Of a stretch of 64,000 bases of DNA, positions 36,379 to 47,151 are shown in pieces. The translations under genes were made by a program, and so were the position numbers. The notes under the pieces are model-generated. The model had not been told where the DNA came from, searched no databases, and was given only the letters and a program-made list of their open reading frames with translations. Source of the DNA: Halomonas dongshanensis (GTDB lineage Bacteria > Pseudomonadota > Gammaproteobacteria > Pseudomonadales > Halomonadaceae); the NCBI RefSeq assembly GCF_024790395.1, contig NZ_JAJISC010000008.1:1-64000 (forward strand), written 5' to 3'. Numbering within the stretch: the first letter of the stretch is position 1; the number at the start of each line of letters is the position of its first letter.

Positions 36379-36909
36379 CGGCGTGTTAGAAAGTTGCTCA
36401 TGAAAGCTGGGCGCCAGGCGCCGGGAACGAGATAGGAGGCGTAGCAAATGATGATGTGGCTAAGCGCCTTGTGATGCGTTCAGACTCCGATAATGAAGAC
36501 ACGAATCGTACCGAGCTTGGCTGAGCTAAAGAGCTCAGCGCCAAATGCTAACACTCGCTTACGCTGACCCGCATGGGAATGCGGCTGGATCAGTGGGATA
36601 TCTGACGACTTGGGTAATCTGATGACTTGGATAATCTGGCCAACGCTACCGGGTGGATACGAAGATAGCGTTTGAAGTAATCGACAACCAAGTCGATTCA
36701 AGCCAGTAGGACGATGGTAGTCAAGCCACGGGATAAACGCAAGCCCTTCTCAAATGCCCTTTCGTTCTTCTCTTGAATGCCACTGTTATAACGCAGAACG
36801 CAGTTCAGTGCATAGCGCTGATCAGCCGTTGAGCGTTTAGGTGCCTCGCTCAATTGACAACGCGCAGGGGCCGCCGCAACCTTGGCACAGTCACTTTCAA
36901 GGATAGCCC
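36379..36909 (-). promoter_or_regulatory. Rho leader region with 17-nt tandem repeat and hairpins, no ORF
   Basis: This 531-nt gap between divergent ppx and rho holds no credible gene. On the RNA strand for rho it has a tandem 17-nt repeat (copies at 36624-36640 and 36607-36623, with a decayed third copy next). Hairpins are AATCGAC/GTCGATT at 36679-36698, CCGCA/TGCGG near 36580 and GCTGAGC/GCTCAGC at 36520-36539. The repeat is rich in pyrimidine-C pairs (ATCC, ACCC), which Rho prefers to bind. This would fit autogenous termination as known for E. coli rho. No convincing promoter pair was found. Confidence 0.45.
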
Positions 36910-38454
36910 ATGACCCAGGACACCATGCTTACTCATGAGGTCGGCACGGACGCCCAAAGCTTCGAACCGCAGCGCTTGGCCGCCATCGACCTAGGGTCCA
37001 ACAGCTTCCATCTACTGGTCGCCAACTACCACAACGCGCGGCTACAGGTAGTGGCGCGGCTAGGCGAAAAGGTCCAGCTCGCCGCAGGAATCGACGACGA
37101 CGGCAACCTCAGCGAAGAGGCCATGCAGCGCGCCCTCGACTGCCTCGCTCGCTTTGCTCCGTTTTTGAGCGACATCGAGCCTGGCAACCTGCGCATCGTC
37201 GGCACCAACGCCCTGCGCGATGCGCACAATAGCCAGGTCTTTATCGAGCGCGCCGAAGCGCAGTTGGGCCATCCCATCGAGATCATCGCCGGGCGCGAAG
37301 AGGCGCGGCTGATCTACCTGGGCGCGGCCCACGCCCTGGCGGAGAACGGCCGCCGTTTGATTGCCGATATCGGGGGCGGCTCCACCGAGTTCATCATCGG
37401 CGAGGCCTTTGCGCCGCTAGCGCTCGAGAGTCTGCGCATGGGCTGCGTCACCTACACCCGGCGCTTCTTCCCCGATGGCGATTTGAGTGACAAACGCATG
37501 CGCCGCGCCGAGCTTGCCGCGCTCTCCGAGCTTGCCAACATCCAGCGCCCCTACCAGCGCCTGGGCTGGGCGGACCCGGTGGGCTCCAGCGGCACCATCA
37601 AAGCGGCGGCGAGCGTTCTTTTCGCCCACGGCGACGTCAGCCACGAAGGCGTGATCACCCGGGCAGGGCTCAAGGCGCTGCGCGAGCGCCTGCTCAAATG
37701 CAAGCACCTCGACAAGGTCGCGCTCGACGGCCTCAAGCCCGACCGCGCGCGCGTCTTCCCGGCGGGTGTGGCGATCTTGAGCGCCATTTTCGAAGCTTTT
37801 GAGCTCGAGCAGATGCGCTTTGCCGATGGCGCCCTGCGCGAGGGCGTGCTGTTCGATCTCGCCGGGCGCAACAGCGCTGAAGATTCACGCCAGCAAAGCA
37901 TCGACACGCTCAAGCGCTGCTACGACGTCGATACCCGCCAGGCCGAAAACGTCAGCGCCACGGCCACCGCGCTCTTCGCGCGCGTGAGAGAGGCGTGGGC
38001 GCTCAACGATGAGCATCGGCGCCAGCTGATCTGGGCCAGCCAGATTCACGAAATTGGCCTCGCCATCTCACACAGCCAGTTCCATCGCCATGGCGCCTAC
38101 CTGATGGAGCATTCGGACCTCGCCGGTTTCTCACGCCCCGAGCAGCGCCTACTGGCCTTTCTCGTGCGTGCCCACCGGCGCAAGTTTCCACTCAAGGAGT
38201 GGCAGGCCCTGCCCCAAGGTCAGCAAGCAACTGCCGCGCGGCTGGCGCGGCTTTTACGCCTGGCCGTGCTGCTCAACCACTCACGCCCCGAGACGCCTTT
38301 CGCGTTCGATGCATTGAGCGTCGACGGCGAGTGCCTGATCATCACCCTGCCCGCTGGCGACGAGCCGCCGCTACTGCGCACCGATCTCGAACAGGAGCAG
38401 ACCTACCTCGCCGCCACCGGATTTACGCTGGCGATCAGCGAGGTGAGCTCATGA
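36910..38454 (+). CDS. ppx: Exopolyphosphatase
   Basis: Ppx removes terminal phosphates from long-chain polyphosphate and belongs to the Ppx/GppA branch of the ASKHA superfamily. The 514 residues start with an ATP-like site IDLGSNSFHLLVA, then the conserved REEARLIYLG and the phosphate loop ADIGGGSTEFI. A C-terminal HD-like helical domain follows, with QIHEIGLAISHSQFHRHGAYL. GppA is similar, but the neighbourhood next to rho favours Ppx, as in Pseudomonas. The start has AAGGA upstream. The 3' end overlaps that of tilS on the other strand by 6 nt. Confidence 0.92.
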   Translation: MTQDTMLTHEVGTDAQSFEPQRLAAIDLGSNSFHLLVANYHNARLQVVARLGEKVQLAAGIDDDGNLSEEAMQRALDCLARFAPFLSDIEPGNLRIVGTNALRDAHNSQVFIERAEAQLGHPIEIIAGREEARLIYLGAAHALAENGRRLIADIGGGSTEFIIGEAFAPLALESLRMGCVTYTRRFFPDGDLSDKRMRRAELAALSELANIQRPYQRLGWADPVGSSGTIKAAASVLFAHGDVSHEGVITRAGLKALRERLLKCKHLDKVALDGLKPDRARVFPAGVAILSAIFEAFELEQMRFADGALREGVLFDLAGRNSAEDSRQQSIDTLKRCYDVDTRQAENVSATATALFARVREAWALNDEHRRQLIWASQIHEIGLAISHSQFHRHGAYLMEHSDLAGFSRPEQRLLAFLVRAHRRKFPLKEWQALPQGQQATAARLARLLRLAVLLNHSRPETPFAFDALSVDGECLIITLPAGDEPPLLRTDLEQEQTYLAATGFTLAISEVSS

Positions 38455-39750
38455 CACCACCCAGCGCCAGCCGCTAGCGCACCATGTGGCACCGCTTTGC
38501 GGGTGGCAGGCGGCCACACAGGTCGCCCCTGCCCATAGCGTCAACACGCGGGCGCGCTCCCAGGGCGGCAGCGCGCTCTCCTGCAGTAGCCTTTTGAGAT
38601 CGCGCCGCCCTCGCCCGGCAAGATCGATCACCTCACCACCCTGACGCGGCGTGACCCGCAGAAATGGCGCCTCTGCCCGTACCGCCTCATCGTTGACAAG
38701 AGAACTCGTAAGCGTCCCCCAAGGCGTGGCTAGCGGTGCGCGTCCCGACCACTCGACCTGCCCATCAGACACCACTTCGCGTTCTTGCAGCAGGTAGAGC
38801 TCCCCCCGCCAGCAGCGCATTTCTGCGCCCTCCCAGGCCACTTGCACCTGGGCATCGAGGCGAGCATCGAGCTGGTCGAGCAAGCTCTCCAAACGGCGCC
38901 GGGGTGGCGCAGGGAGCCCTTGGCGCTGGCACCAGACGCGCAGCAGGGCGCGCAGCCGAGGGCGTTCGCGTTCGCTTAGGGCCAGTGCGGCAAGCGGCAG
39001 GGTGTTGCGCGGCGTTAGCAGCGCATCGAGATCGGCCATTAGATAAGCGCTCAAAAGAGCATCGGCTTCGCCCGCTTGGCGGGCACTTTCGGCTAGCTGC
39101 GCCCCCGCCTGCGGCCAGCGCTCGCGCAGCAGCGGCAGCACGCGGTGGCGTAGACGGTTGCGATCGAACGCAATGTCGGCGTTAGTGGGGTCATCGCACC
39201 ACGGCACCTTTAGCGCCCGCGCCGCCTCTTCGAGCGCTTGACGGCTTTGCGAAAGCCAGGGCCGCACGAGCCAAATGCCTGCGTGGTGGCGCACCCGCGG
39301 CATGGCGCCAAGCCCCCGTGGGCCGCTGCCGCGCAGGGCATTGAGCAGAAAGGTTTCGGCCTGATCGTCCTGGTGCTGGGCGAGCCACAGCGTATCCTGG
39401 GCGGGAATATGGGCGACAAAGGCAGCGTAGCGCGCTTGGCGCGCCGCCGCCTCGACCCCGCCCTGGGTCGCATCGACGCTTACCTCGATGCAGCTGAGCG
39501 GCACGACGAGGCGCTCGCACAGCGCACGGCAGTGGGCCTCGAAGGCGCTGGCTGCGCCCTGGAGGCCGTGATTGACGTGCAGTGCGCGTAGTTTGCGCCC
39601 GGAGGCCAAGCAACAGCGCTGAGCCAGCGTCAGCAACAGGCTGGAATCGAGCCCGCCGGAGAGCGCCACCCAAACGACACGCCCCGGCGGGATCTCCGCC
39701 AGGGCGTCGGTCAACAAGCGTTCGAGGCACGCCTCAGGCGGGAGCGCCAT
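38449..39750 (-). CDS. tilS: tRNA(Ile)-lysidine synthase
   Basis: TilS attaches lysine to C34 of tRNA-Ile with anticodon CAU, changing its decoding from AUG to AUA and its charging from Met to Ile. The 433-residue protein has the N-type ATP pyrophosphatase loop SGGLDS at residues 31-36, with the conserved HVNHGLQ and [12 protein letters not shown] segments. The C-terminal tRNA-binding domains follow. Its start overlaps accA's end by 17 nt, so it is the last gene in the lpx-dnaE-accA string, as in other gammaproteobacteria. Confidence 0.95.
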   Translation of the reverse strand: MALPPEACLERLLTDALAEIPPGRVVWVALSGGLDSSLLLTLAQRCCLASGRKLRALHVNHGLQGAASAFEAHCRALCERLVVPLSCIEVSVDATQGGVEAAARQARYAAFVAHIPAQDTLWLAQHQDDQAETFLLNALRGSGPRGLGAMPRVRHHAGIWLVRPWLSQSRQALEEAARALKVPWCDDPTNADIAFDRNRLRHRVLPLLRERWPQAGAQLAESARQAGEADALLSAYLMADLDALLTPRNTLPLAALALSERERPRLRALLRVWCQRQGLPAPPRRRLESLLDQLDARLDAQVQVAWEGAEMRCWRGELYLLQEREVVSDGQVEWSGRAPLATPWGTLTSSLVNDEAVRAEAPFLRVTPRQGGEVIDLAGRGRRDLKRLLQESALPPWERARVLTLWAGATCVAACHPQSGATWCASGWRWVVS

Positions 39751-40687
39751 AGCTCATCAAGCGCTGGTAGCGGCGCTCCAGCAGCGTCTCGGTATCGAGC
39801 GCGGTAAGCCGCTCCAGGCTCTTGGTCAGCGCGTCGCGAATCCGCTCGGAGGTGGTCTGCGGATGGCGGTGAGCGCCGCCCAGCGGCTCCTTGATCAGGG
39901 TATCGACGAAACCCAGCTCCTTGAGGCGCTCGGCGGTGATGCCCATCGCCTGGGCAGCGTCAGAGGCCCGCTCGGCGCTCTTCCATAGAATCGAGGCGCA
40001 GCCTTCCGGCGAAATCACCGAGTAGGTGGAGTACTGCAGCATCTGCAGCTCGTCGCACACGCCGATGGCCAAAGCACCGCCAGAGCCGCCCTCGCCCACC
40101 ACGGTGGCGATGATCGGCGTCTTCAGCCGCGACATCACCGCCAGGTTGTAGGCGATGGCTTCACTCTGGCCGCGCTCTTCGGCATCGATACCGGGGTAGG
40201 CGCCGGGGGTGTCGATGAAAGTGAGGATCGGCATCTTGAAGCGCTCGGCCATCTCCATCAGGCGACACGCCTTGCGGTAGCCTTCCGGGCGCGGCATACC
40301 GAAGTTGCGCCGCACCTTCTCCTTCACGTCGCGGCCTTTTTGGTGACCGATGACCATGACCGGCTTGTCGTTCAGGCGCGCCACGCCCCCCACGATGGCC
40401 GCATCGTCGGCGAAGTGACGATCGCCGTGCAGCTCGTCGAAGTCGCTGAACACATGCTCGAGGTAGTCGAGCGTGTAGGGGCGCTGGGGATGGCGGGAAA
40501 GCTGCGAGACCTGCCAGGGAGTCAGATCCTTGAAGATCGATTCCGTCAGCTTGCGGCTTTTCTCTTCCAGCCGGGCGATCTCATCGGAGAGATTGACTTG
40601 GCTATCGGAACTGACAAGACGCAGTTCCTCAATCTTTGCCTGGAGTTCGGCAACGGGCTGTTCAAAATCGAGGTAATTGGGGTTCAT
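39734..40687 (-). CDS. accA: Acetyl-CoA carboxylase, carboxyltransferase alpha subunit
   Basis: With AccD it transfers the carboxyl group from biotin to acetyl-CoA, giving malonyl-CoA for fatty acid synthesis. The correct start is the ATG at 40687 ([15 protein letters not shown]), giving 317 residues. The frame extends to 40744 with unlike sequence. The crotonase-type fold shows [26 protein letters not shown] and [12 protein letters not shown]. It lies between dnaE and tilS. The 148-nt gap to dnaE contains an 11-bp tandem repeat and may hold its own promoter. Confidence 0.97.
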   Translation of the reverse strand: MNPNYLDFEQPVAELQAKIEELRLVSSDSQVNLSDEIARLEEKSRKLTESIFKDLTPWQVSQLSRHPQRPYTLDYLEHVFSDFDELHGDRHFADDAAIVGGVARLNDKPVMVIGHQKGRDVKEKVRRNFGMPRPEGYRKACRLMEMAERFKMPILTFIDTPGAYPGIDAEERGQSEAIAYNLAVMSRLKTPIIATVVGEGGSGGALAIGVCDELQMLQYSTYSVISPEGCASILWKSAERASDAAQAMGITAERLKELGFVDTLIKEPLGGAHRHPQTTSERIRDALTKSLERLTALDTETLLERRYQRLMSYGAPA

Positions 40688-40799
40688 CGGCTCTGCCTGT
40701 AAAAATAAGCCTGGTCGAAAACGAGCTTTCTCATGGGACGGCATTATCGCACCCTGGCCCTGTCACGCAAGGCTGTCCCTGGTGCGAGGGTAAACGCAG

Positions 40800-40843
40800 C
40801 CCTTATCGATACCTTATCGCCACCTTATCGCCACCTTATCGAT
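40800..40843. repeat. Four-copy 11-bp tandem repeat at the dnaE stop codon
   Basis: Four units of 11 bp run head to tail. The consensus is ACCTTATCGCC, with the two outer copies ending in GAT. The last unit contains the dnaE stop codon TAA (40836-40838 on the minus strand) and its final codons. Such short arrays can change copy number by slippage. Here a change would alter only the dnaE-accA spacer. Confidence 0.85.
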
Positions 40844-43800
40844 AGCGCAGTTGAACGCCGGTCTGGCCTTGAACGTCGCGCAGCGCCAGGAGTAAATCGT
40901 CGCAGGGCGAGACCTTCCAGGCGTCGTCGAGTTTCAGCCAACCGACGGCAGCGGGGTGACGATACTGCAGCCGAACGGGTAGCCCTTTCGGGTCGCAGTG
41001 GGGCGCAAGGCTTGCCCGCAGGCTATCGATCAAGCGCCCGTTGATCGCGCCGGCATCCAGCGCTACCTCCACCGCATCACCGTAGCGAATGCGCGCGGCA
41101 ACCATGGGCGTAACCTCCTTGCCACGCAATTTGAGCCCGCCGGAGAAGTCGTCGTTGGAGACTTCGCCTTCGAGGATGATCACTTGGTCGGACTCGATCT
41201 GACCGCGCACCTGGTCGAAAAGCTCCCCAAACAGCGATGCTTCGATGCGTCCGGTGCGGTCATCGAGGGTGATGAACGCCATGGTGTCGCCGCGCTTGGA
41301 GCGCATGGTGCGCATGCCGACTACCAGCCCCGCTACCCGCTGAGGCTCGCGTGAGGGCTTCAAGTCGCTGATGCGGGTGGAGACGAAGCGCTTGAGCTCG
41401 CGCTCGTACTCATCGATAGGGTGGCCGGTGAGATAGAGCCCCAGGGTGTCCTTCTCACCGGAGAGGCGCTCGCGGTCGGTCCACTCGCGTACCCGGCGGT
41501 ACTCGGCGTAGACGTCTTCGGTGCTCTCCTCGGCAAAGGCGTCGCCGAACATATCGAGCATGCCAAGGTTCTGGTTGGCATGATTTTGCGCCGCCGCCTT
41601 GAGCGCATCTTCAAGCGCGGCCGCGAGCACCGCGCGGTTAGGGCCGAGATTATCCAGCGCGCCGGAGCGAATCAGCGCCTCCAGGGTACGCTTGTTGATG
41701 CGTTTGGGGTCGATACGGCGGCAGAAATCGAACAGATCCTTGAACGGCCCATCGGCAGCACGCGCCTCGACGATGGCACCAATCGGCCCCTCACCCACGC
41801 CGCGGATAGCACCCAGCCCGTAGACCACGCGCCCTTCGTCGTCGACGGTGAACTTGTAGCCACCCACGTTGACGTCGGGGGGCGTGACCGTCAGGCGCAG
41901 GTTGCGACACTCCTCGATCAGCGGCACCACCTTATCGAGGTTGTCCATCTCGGTGGACATCACCGCCGCCATGAAGGGGCCAGGATAGTGCGCCTTGAGC
42001 CACGCCGTTTGGTAAGAGACTAGCGCGTAGGCCGCCGAGTGCGACTTGTTGAAGCCGTAACCGGCAAACTTCTCCACCAGGTCGAAGATGTTACCCGCCA
42101 GGTCCTTGTCGATGCCGTTGGCCGCGCAGCCTTCCATGAAGCCCGAGCGCTGCTTGGCCATCTCTTCGGGTTTTTTCTTACCCATCGCCCGGCGCAGCAT
42201 ATCGGCCTGGCCCAGGGTGTAACCCGCCATCACCTGCGCGATCTGCATGACCTGCTCTTGGTAGAGGATGATGCCGTAGGTGGGCTTGAGCACTGGTTTC
42301 AGAAGCTCGTGCTGGTAGTCCGGGTGCGGGTAAGAGACCTCGGCGCGACCGTGCTTACGGTTGATGAAATCATCGACCATGCCCGACTGCAGCGGGCCGG
42401 GACGAAACAGCGCCACCAGGGCGATCATGTCATCGAGGGAGTCAGGCAGCAGGCGCTTGATCAGCTCCTTCATGCCGCGCGATTCGAGCTGGAACACTGC
42501 GGTGGTAGCGGCGCGCTTGAGCATCTCGAAGGTCTTGGCATCATCGAGCGGAATGGCATCGATGTTGAGCGGCCCTTGGCCTGCGGCGTCGCGCACCTTA
42601 TCGACCATCTCCAGCGCCCAGTCGATGATCGTCAGGGTACGCAGCCCCAAGAAGTCGAATTTGACCAGGCCGGCTTCTTCGATGTCGTTCTTATCGAACT
42701 GGACCACCAGGCCACCGCCCTCCTCGTCGCACAAAAGCGGCGAGAAATCGGTAAGCTTGGTCGGCGCGATGACCACGCCGCCCGCGTGCTTGCCGGTGCC
42801 GCGCGTGGTGCCCTCGAGTTTGAGCGCCATCTCCCAGATCTCTTCGGCCTCTTCATCGGCGTCGATGAACTCCTTGAGTGCGGGTTCCTGCTCGATGGCC
42901 TTGGCGAGCGTCATGCCCACTTCGAAGGGGATCAACTTGGAGAGCTTATCGCCGAGCGAGTAGGGCTTGCCCTGGGCACGCGCCACGTCGCGCACCACGG
43001 CCTTGGCCGCCATGGTGCCGAAGGTGACGATCTGGGACACGGCGTTGCGCCCGTAGCGGTCGGCAACGTAGTCGATGACGCGGTCGCGCTTCTCCATGCA
43101 GAAGTCGACGTCGAAGTCGGGCATCGAGACCCGCTCGGGGTTCAGAAAGCGCTCGAAGAGCAGATCGTAGCCGATGGGGTCAAGATCGGTGATCTTCTGC
43201 GCGTAGGCCACGAGCGACCCCGCCCCGGAGCCGCGCCCCGGGCCCACCGGCACGTCGTTGTCCTTGGCCCACTGGATGAAGTCCATCACGATCAGGAAGT
43301 AGCCGGGAAACCCCATCTGAATGATGATGTCGAGCTCGAAGTTCAACCGCTCGCGGTAGCGCGCATCGATGGCCTTGAACTCGTCACCGTCGCGCGGGTA
43401 GCGCTCGGCGGGGAAGAGAAAATCCAGACGGTCGTCGAGGCCGTCATGGGAGACCTTGCGGAAGAACTCATCGAGGGTCATCCCTTCGGGAATCTCGAAC
43501 TCGGGCAAAAAGATCTCACCCAGGCGCACGTCGACACTGCAGCGCTCGGCAATCATCACGCTGTTTTCCAGCGCTTCGGGAATGTCAGCGAAGAGCGCCG
43601 CCATCTCCTCAGGGCTTTTGAGGTACTGCTCTTCGGTGTAGCGGCGCTCGCGGCGCGGGTCGTCCAGCGCCTTGCCCTCGCCGATGGCGACCCGGGTCTC
43701 GTGGGCCCAGAAGTCGTCGCGAGTCAAAAAGCGCACGTCGTTGGTCGCCACCACGGGCGTGCCGGTGTCGATGGCCAGTTTCACACTGGCGTGGACACAG

Positions 43801-44336
43801 GCCTCTTCCAGCGCTCGCCCAGTGCGGGTCAGCTCGAGATAGAAGCGGTCGGGAAAGGCCGCCTGCCACTCATCGAGCAACGCACGCGCTTCGCGCTCGT
43901 GCTCGGAAAGCAGGTGGCGGCCGATATCGCCTTCGCGCCCGCCGGAGAGTGCAATCAGCCCCTCACTCTGTTCGAGTACCCAGCGCTTGTCGAGAATCGC
44001 TCGTCCCTGGCGCTGGCCCTCCATCCACCCGCGCGAGATCAGCTCGGTCAGGTTGAGGTAGCCCTGCTGGTTCATCGCCAGCAGCGTAATGCGGTAGGGG
44101 TGAGCATCGTCGTAGGGATTGGTGAGCCAGAGATCACTGCCGATGATCGGCTTGAGCCCGGCGCCCTGGGCGCTCTTGTAGAACTTCACCAGACCGAAGA
44201 GGTTGGCTTCGTCGGTCAGCGCCAGCGCCGGCATGCCCTGCTCGGCCGTGGTGGCGACCAGAGGCTTGATCTTGAGCAAGCCGTCGACCAGGGAGTATTC
44301 GCTGTGCAAGCGTAGATGAACGAATGGAACCGTCAT
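40836..44336 (-). CDS. dnaE: DNA polymerase III, alpha subunit
   Basis: This is the replicative polymerase subunit. The 1166-residue length is that of the E. coli type DnaE1. The N-terminal PHP domain begins [18 protein letters not shown]. The C-family palm holds [15 protein letters not shown] and the catalytic PDFDVDF. The helix-hairpin-helix and OB domains follow toward the C-terminus. The gene lies in the conserved rnhB-dnaE-accA order, 26 nt after rnhB. A 758-codon open frame on the other strand (42039-44315) is a codon-bias shadow and is not annotated. Confidence 0.98.
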   Translation of the reverse strand: MTVPFVHLRLHSEYSLVDGLLKIKPLVATTAEQGMPALALTDEANLFGLVKFYKSAQGAGLKPIIGSDLWLTNPYDDAHPYRITLLAMNQQGYLNLTELISRGWMEGQRQGRAILDKRWVLEQSEGLIALSGGREGDIGRHLLSEHEREARALLDEWQAAFPDRFYLELTRTGRALEEACVHASVKLAIDTGTPVVATNDVRFLTRDDFWAHETRVAIGEGKALDDPRRERRYTEEQYLKSPEEMAALFADIPEALENSVMIAERCSVDVRLGEIFLPEFEIPEGMTLDEFFRKVSHDGLDDRLDFLFPAERYPRDGDEFKAIDARYRERLNFELDIIIQMGFPGYFLIVMDFIQWAKDNDVPVGPGRGSGAGSLVAYAQKITDLDPIGYDLLFERFLNPERVSMPDFDVDFCMEKRDRVIDYVADRYGRNAVSQIVTFGTMAAKAVVRDVARAQGKPYSLGDKLSKLIPFEVGMTLAKAIEQEPALKEFIDADEEAEEIWEMALKLEGTTRGTGKHAGGVVIAPTKLTDFSPLLCDEEGGGLVVQFDKNDIEEAGLVKFDFLGLRTLTIIDWALEMVDKVRDAAGQGPLNIDAIPLDDAKTFEMLKRAATTAVFQLESRGMKELIKRLLPDSLDDMIALVALFRPGPLQSGMVDDFINRKHGRAEVSYPHPDYQHELLKPVLKPTYGIILYQEQVMQIAQVMAGYTLGQADMLRRAMGKKKPEEMAKQRSGFMEGCAANGIDKDLAGNIFDLVEKFAGYGFNKSHSAAYALVSYQTAWLKAHYPGPFMAAVMSTEMDNLDKVVPLIEECRNLRLTVTPPDVNVGGYKFTVDDEGRVVYGLGAIRGVGEGPIGAIVEARAADGPFKDLFDFCRRIDPKRINKRTLEALIRSGALDNLGPNRAVLAAALEDALKAAAQNHANQNLGMLDMFGDAFAEESTEDVYAEYRRVREWTDRERLSGEKDTLGLYLTGHPIDEYERELKRFVSTRISDLKPSREPQRVAGLVVGMRTMRSKRGDTMAFITLDDRTGRIEASLFGELFDQVRGQIESDQVIILEGEVSNDDFSGGLKLRGKEVTPMVAARIRYGDAVEVALDAGAINGRLIDSLRASLAPHCDPKGLPVRLQYRHPAAVGWLKLDDAWKVSPCDDLLLALRDVQGQTGVQLRYR

Positions 44337-44362
44337 GTCACTCTCGGCAGGTAAGGGGGGTG

Positions 44363-44980
44363 TTAAAATGCGTGCTCGACTAGCGTGCGCTTGACCGGCG
44401 CAAAGCTTCGACGATGGTCGGCCAAGGGGCCGAAACGTTCAAGAGCCGCGAGGTGCTCTTTCGTCGGGTAGCCCTTGTGACGGGCAAAGCCATAGTCGGG
44501 ATGCGCCGCATCGAGGGCGAGCATCTGGGCATCGCGGGCGACCTTGGCCAAGATCGATGCAGCAGCAATGGCCGGATGGCGCGCGTCGCCCTTGACCACC
44601 GCCTGACCGGGTAAGGCGTGCCCCGGCAAGCGATTGCCATCCACCAAAAGATACTCTGCCGCAGGCGTGAGTGCGTCGATGGCGCGGCGCATGGCCAGGT
44701 GCGTGGCGTGGTAGATGTTCAAGGCATCGACCTCGGTGGCCGACGCCTCGGCCACGGCAAAGGCCAGGGCGCGCTGACGAATTAGCCCATCGAGCATTTC
44801 GCGACGCCGCGCGCTGAGCTTTTTGGAATCGGTGAGCCCCTCGATGGGCTGGGCAGGATCCAGAATCACCGCAGCGGCCACCACGCTGCCCACCAGCGGG
44901 CCCCTCCCCACTTCGTCCACGCCCGCCAGATGCAGGCCGTCGTAGGCGATAACCAGCGGTTCGAACGTCGTCTCAGCCAT
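44363..44980 (-). CDS. rnhB: Ribonuclease HII
   Basis: RnhB cuts the RNA strand of RNA-DNA hybrids and removes single ribonucleotides from DNA. The 205-residue protein has the type II signature [12 protein letters not shown], with catalytic D22 and E23, and later acidic residues in the LLVDGN and [12 protein letters not shown] segments. Its start overlaps the lpxB stop by 8 nt, so translation is coupled. Confidence 0.95.
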   Translation of the reverse strand: MAETTFEPLVIAYDGLHLAGVDEVGRGPLVGSVVAAAVILDPAQPIEGLTDSKKLSARRREMLDGLIRQRALAFAVAEASATEVDALNIYHATHLAMRRAIDALTPAAEYLLVDGNRLPGHALPGQAVVKGDARHPAIAAASILAKVARDAQMLALDAAHPDYGFARHKGYPTKEHLAALERFGPLADHRRSFAPVKRTLVEHAF

Positions 44981-46172
44981 GCCAAGACTCCTGCTCCTGT
45001 TCGCTCTCGTCTAACTCATCGAGCGGCTGCCCAGTCGCAATGGCGGTCACGGCATCGGCGGCGCGGCGGCTGGCGTTGCGCTGCAGGGTAGCGTGGAGCG
45101 CGGCAAAACGCGCCTCCAGTGCTCGCCGCGCTTCGGCGTCATCAAAAAGCGCCGCCAAGCCGTCGCTGATAGCCTCCGGTGAAGCGGCGTCTTGAATCAG
45201 CTCGGGCACGAGCGCCTCCTGGGCGATCAAATTGGGCAGCGAAATCCAGCGCGTCTTGACCAGCCGTTTGGCGAGCCAATGGGTAGTCGGCGCCATCTTG
45301 TAGGCCACCAGCATCGGGCGATGGCACAGCATGGCTTCGAGCGCCGCCGTGCCAGAGGCCAGCAGCACCACATCGCTTGCCACCATAGCCTCGCGTGACT
45401 GCCCCTCGATTAACGTCACGCGTCCATCAAGCGCGGGCGTACGCGCCAGCAGCGCTGTCAGTTCGGCGTGGCGGGCAGCGCTTGCCGCCGGCATGACGAT
45501 ATGCAGATCGGCGTAGCGCGCACAGAGCCGCTCGGCGGTGGCGAGGAAGGTCTCGCCTAGAAAGCGAATCTCGTTGGCCCGCGAGCCCGGCAGCAGCGCC
45601 AATATAAGCGCATCCTCGACAAGGCCCAGCGCGCGCCGCTCGGCGACGCGGTCGTTGACAAGTGGCAGCTCGTCGGCAAGTGGATGACCCACGAAGGCAA
45701 CCGGCACCTTATGGGCGCGGTAGAACGCCGCCTCGAAGGGCAACAGCGTCAACATGCCATCGACGGCCTCGGCGATGCCGTGAATCCGCCCTTGACGCCA
45801 GGCCCATACCGAGGGGCTAACGTAGTGCGCCGTGCGCACGCCCGCCCGGCGCAGCTGCTTTTCGAGGCCAAGGGTGAAGTCCGGCGCGTCGATGCCGATC
45901 ATGATGTCGGGCTGCCACTCAAGCGCCTCACGGCGCAGGGTGCGGCGCACGCCGATAAGTTCGGGCAGATGCTTGATCACCTCGACCAAGCCCATGACCG
46001 ACAGCGTTTCGAGCGGAAAGCGGCTTTTAAGCCCTTGGGCGATCATGCGCGGGCCGCCAATGCCGCGAAACTGAATGCCCGGATGGCGAGCCTTGAGCTC
46101 CTGCATTAGGCCAGCGCCGAGAATGTCTCCCGAGAGCTCGCCCGCCACGATAAAAACGCGCTGCACGGTCAT
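44973..46172 (-). CDS. lpxB: Lipid-A-disaccharide synthase
   Basis: LpxB is a peripheral glycosyltransferase (family GT19) that joins UDP-2,3-diacylglucosamine and lipid X to form the lipid A disaccharide. The 399 residues start [15 protein letters not shown] and include [13 protein letters not shown] and [10 protein letters not shown], both family hallmarks. It is normally packed against lpxA. Here a 211-nt gap, mostly a MITE-like element, separates the two. That could change how much lpxB is expressed relative to lpxA, or supply a new start of transcription. Confidence 0.96.
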   Translation of the reverse strand: MTVQRVFIVAGELSGDILGAGLMQELKARHPGIQFRGIGGPRMIAQGLKSRFPLETLSVMGLVEVIKHLPELIGVRRTLRREALEWQPDIMIGIDAPDFTLGLEKQLRRAGVRTAHYVSPSVWAWRQGRIHGIAEAVDGMLTLLPFEAAFYRAHKVPVAFVGHPLADELPLVNDRVAERRALGLVEDALILALLPGSRANEIRFLGETFLATAERLCARYADLHIVMPAASAARHAELTALLARTPALDGRVTLIEGQSREAMVASDVVLLASGTAALEAMLCHRPMLVAYKMAPTTHWLAKRLVKTRWISLPNLIAQEALVPELIQDAASPEAISDGLAALFDDAEARRALEARFAALHATLQRNASRRAADAVTAIATGQPLDELDESEQEQESWHG

Positions 46173-46242
46173 AGCGGTGGTGCCTGTTTGCGATGTTGCT
46201 TGGCGTCAACGAGTCTAACGTTGATCAGTGACTCGCGACGTT

Positions 46243-46385
46243 AGGGTCTGTATGAAAAGTCGTCGAGCGAAGACAAGACAAGGCAAAAATTGACGAAGAA
46301 ACGGAGTTTACACGTGGTAAATGAGTATTCTGAGTCAATTTTTAACGCCGTATTGTCGAGCGCAGGCACTTTACATACAGAGCCT
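46243..46385. mobile_element. 143-bp MITE-like element inserted in the lpxA stop codon
   Basis: The element is built as nested inverted repeats around the exact centre at 46314. The outer arms of 18 bp (46243-46260 and 46368-46385) match at 16 positions. Middle arms AAAAATTGAC / GTCAATTTTT lie at 46285-46294 and 46334-46343. Inner arms TTTAC / GTAAA flank ACGTG at 46307-46321. The spacings are equal on both sides. It is flanked by TA on each side, fitting a TA target duplication, and has no ORF. It is therefore a non-autonomous element of the kind mobilised by a TA-targeting transposase. The parent transposon is not in the window. Confidence 0.78.
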
Positions 46386-47151
46386 AGCGAATGATGCCGC
46401 GCGTCGAGCGCTCGATCGAAGCAGCGAAGCGTTCGGTCTCGGGCAGATCGAAGCGCTGGCGAATCTGCTCCAGTGCCTGCTCGATGGTCAACCCCTGGCG
46501 ATAGACGAGTTTGTAGGCAGTACCGAGGGCGTTCAAGGCGTCGCGCTCGAAACCACGTCGCTTGAGCCCGATCAGGTTCAAGCCGTGGGCCTCGGCGGGG
46601 TTGCCATTGATCATGACGAAGGCAGGCGTGTCCTTGGTGATGATCGACCCTCCACCGGCCATGGCGTGCTCGCCGAAGTGGCAGAACTGGTGTACCGCCG
46701 AGAGACCGCCAAGGATGGCGAAGTTACCCAGCGTGACGTGTCCGGCCAAGGTAACCTGGTTGGCCAAGATGCAGTCATCGCCAATTACGCAGTCGTGGCC
46801 CACATGGACGTAGGCCATGAACAGGTTGCGCGAGCCGATGGTGGTCTCGCCGCGATCCTGAACCGTACCACGGTGCAGGGTGACACCCTCGCGCACCACG
46901 TTGTCGTCGCCCATCACCAGACGCGTCGGCTCACCGGCGTACTTCTTGTCCTGGCAATCTTCGCCGACCGAGGCGAACTGGAAGATCCGCGTACGCTTAC
47001 CCAATACCGTCGGCCCCTTGATCACCACGTGTGGGCCGATCACGGAGCCAGCCCCTATGGTGACATCCGGGCCGATGACGCTGAATGGGCCAACCTCGAC
47101 GTCGTCGGCCAGCTGCGCCTTGGGGTCGATCAGTGCAGTTGGATGTATCAA
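46384..47151 (-). CDS. lpxA: UDP-N-acetylglucosamine acyltransferase
   Basis: LpxA transfers 3-hydroxyacyl from ACP to UDP-GlcNAc, the first step of lipid A synthesis. The 255-residue trimeric protein is a left-handed beta-helix of hexapeptide repeats (for example [20 protein letters not shown]). The catalytic His is H119 in HVGHDC. The protein ends in the family-typical RSTRGIIR. Its stop codon TAG straddles the edge of a MITE-like element. Removing the element restores TAA at the same point, so the protein is intact. The start overlaps the fabZ stop by 4 nt. Confidence 0.96.
   Translation of the reverse strand: MIHPTALIDPKAQLADDVEVGPFSVIGPDVTIGAGSVIGPHVVIKGPTVLGKRTRIFQFASVGEDCQDKKYAGEPTRLVMGDDNVVREGVTLHRGTVQDRGETTIGSRNLFMAYVHVGHDCVIGDDCILANQVTLAGHVTLGNFAILGGLSAVHQFCHFGEHAMAGGGSIITKDTPAFVMINGNPAEAHGLNLIGLKRRGFERDALNALGTAYKLVYRQGLTIEQALEQIRQRFDLPETERFAASIERSTRGIIR

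Noticed and set aside
36480-36701. A 73-codon ORF in the rho leader as a diverged thioredoxin
   Set aside because: It has no CGPC or similar redox pair and no thioredoxin-like pattern, and it covers tandem repeats.
42039-44315. A 758-codon open frame on the plus strand opposite dnaE, and many other long antisense frames
   Set aside because: They lie wholly over conserved genes, have His/Arg/Gly-rich translations typical of reverse reading of GC-rich codons, and resemble no family.
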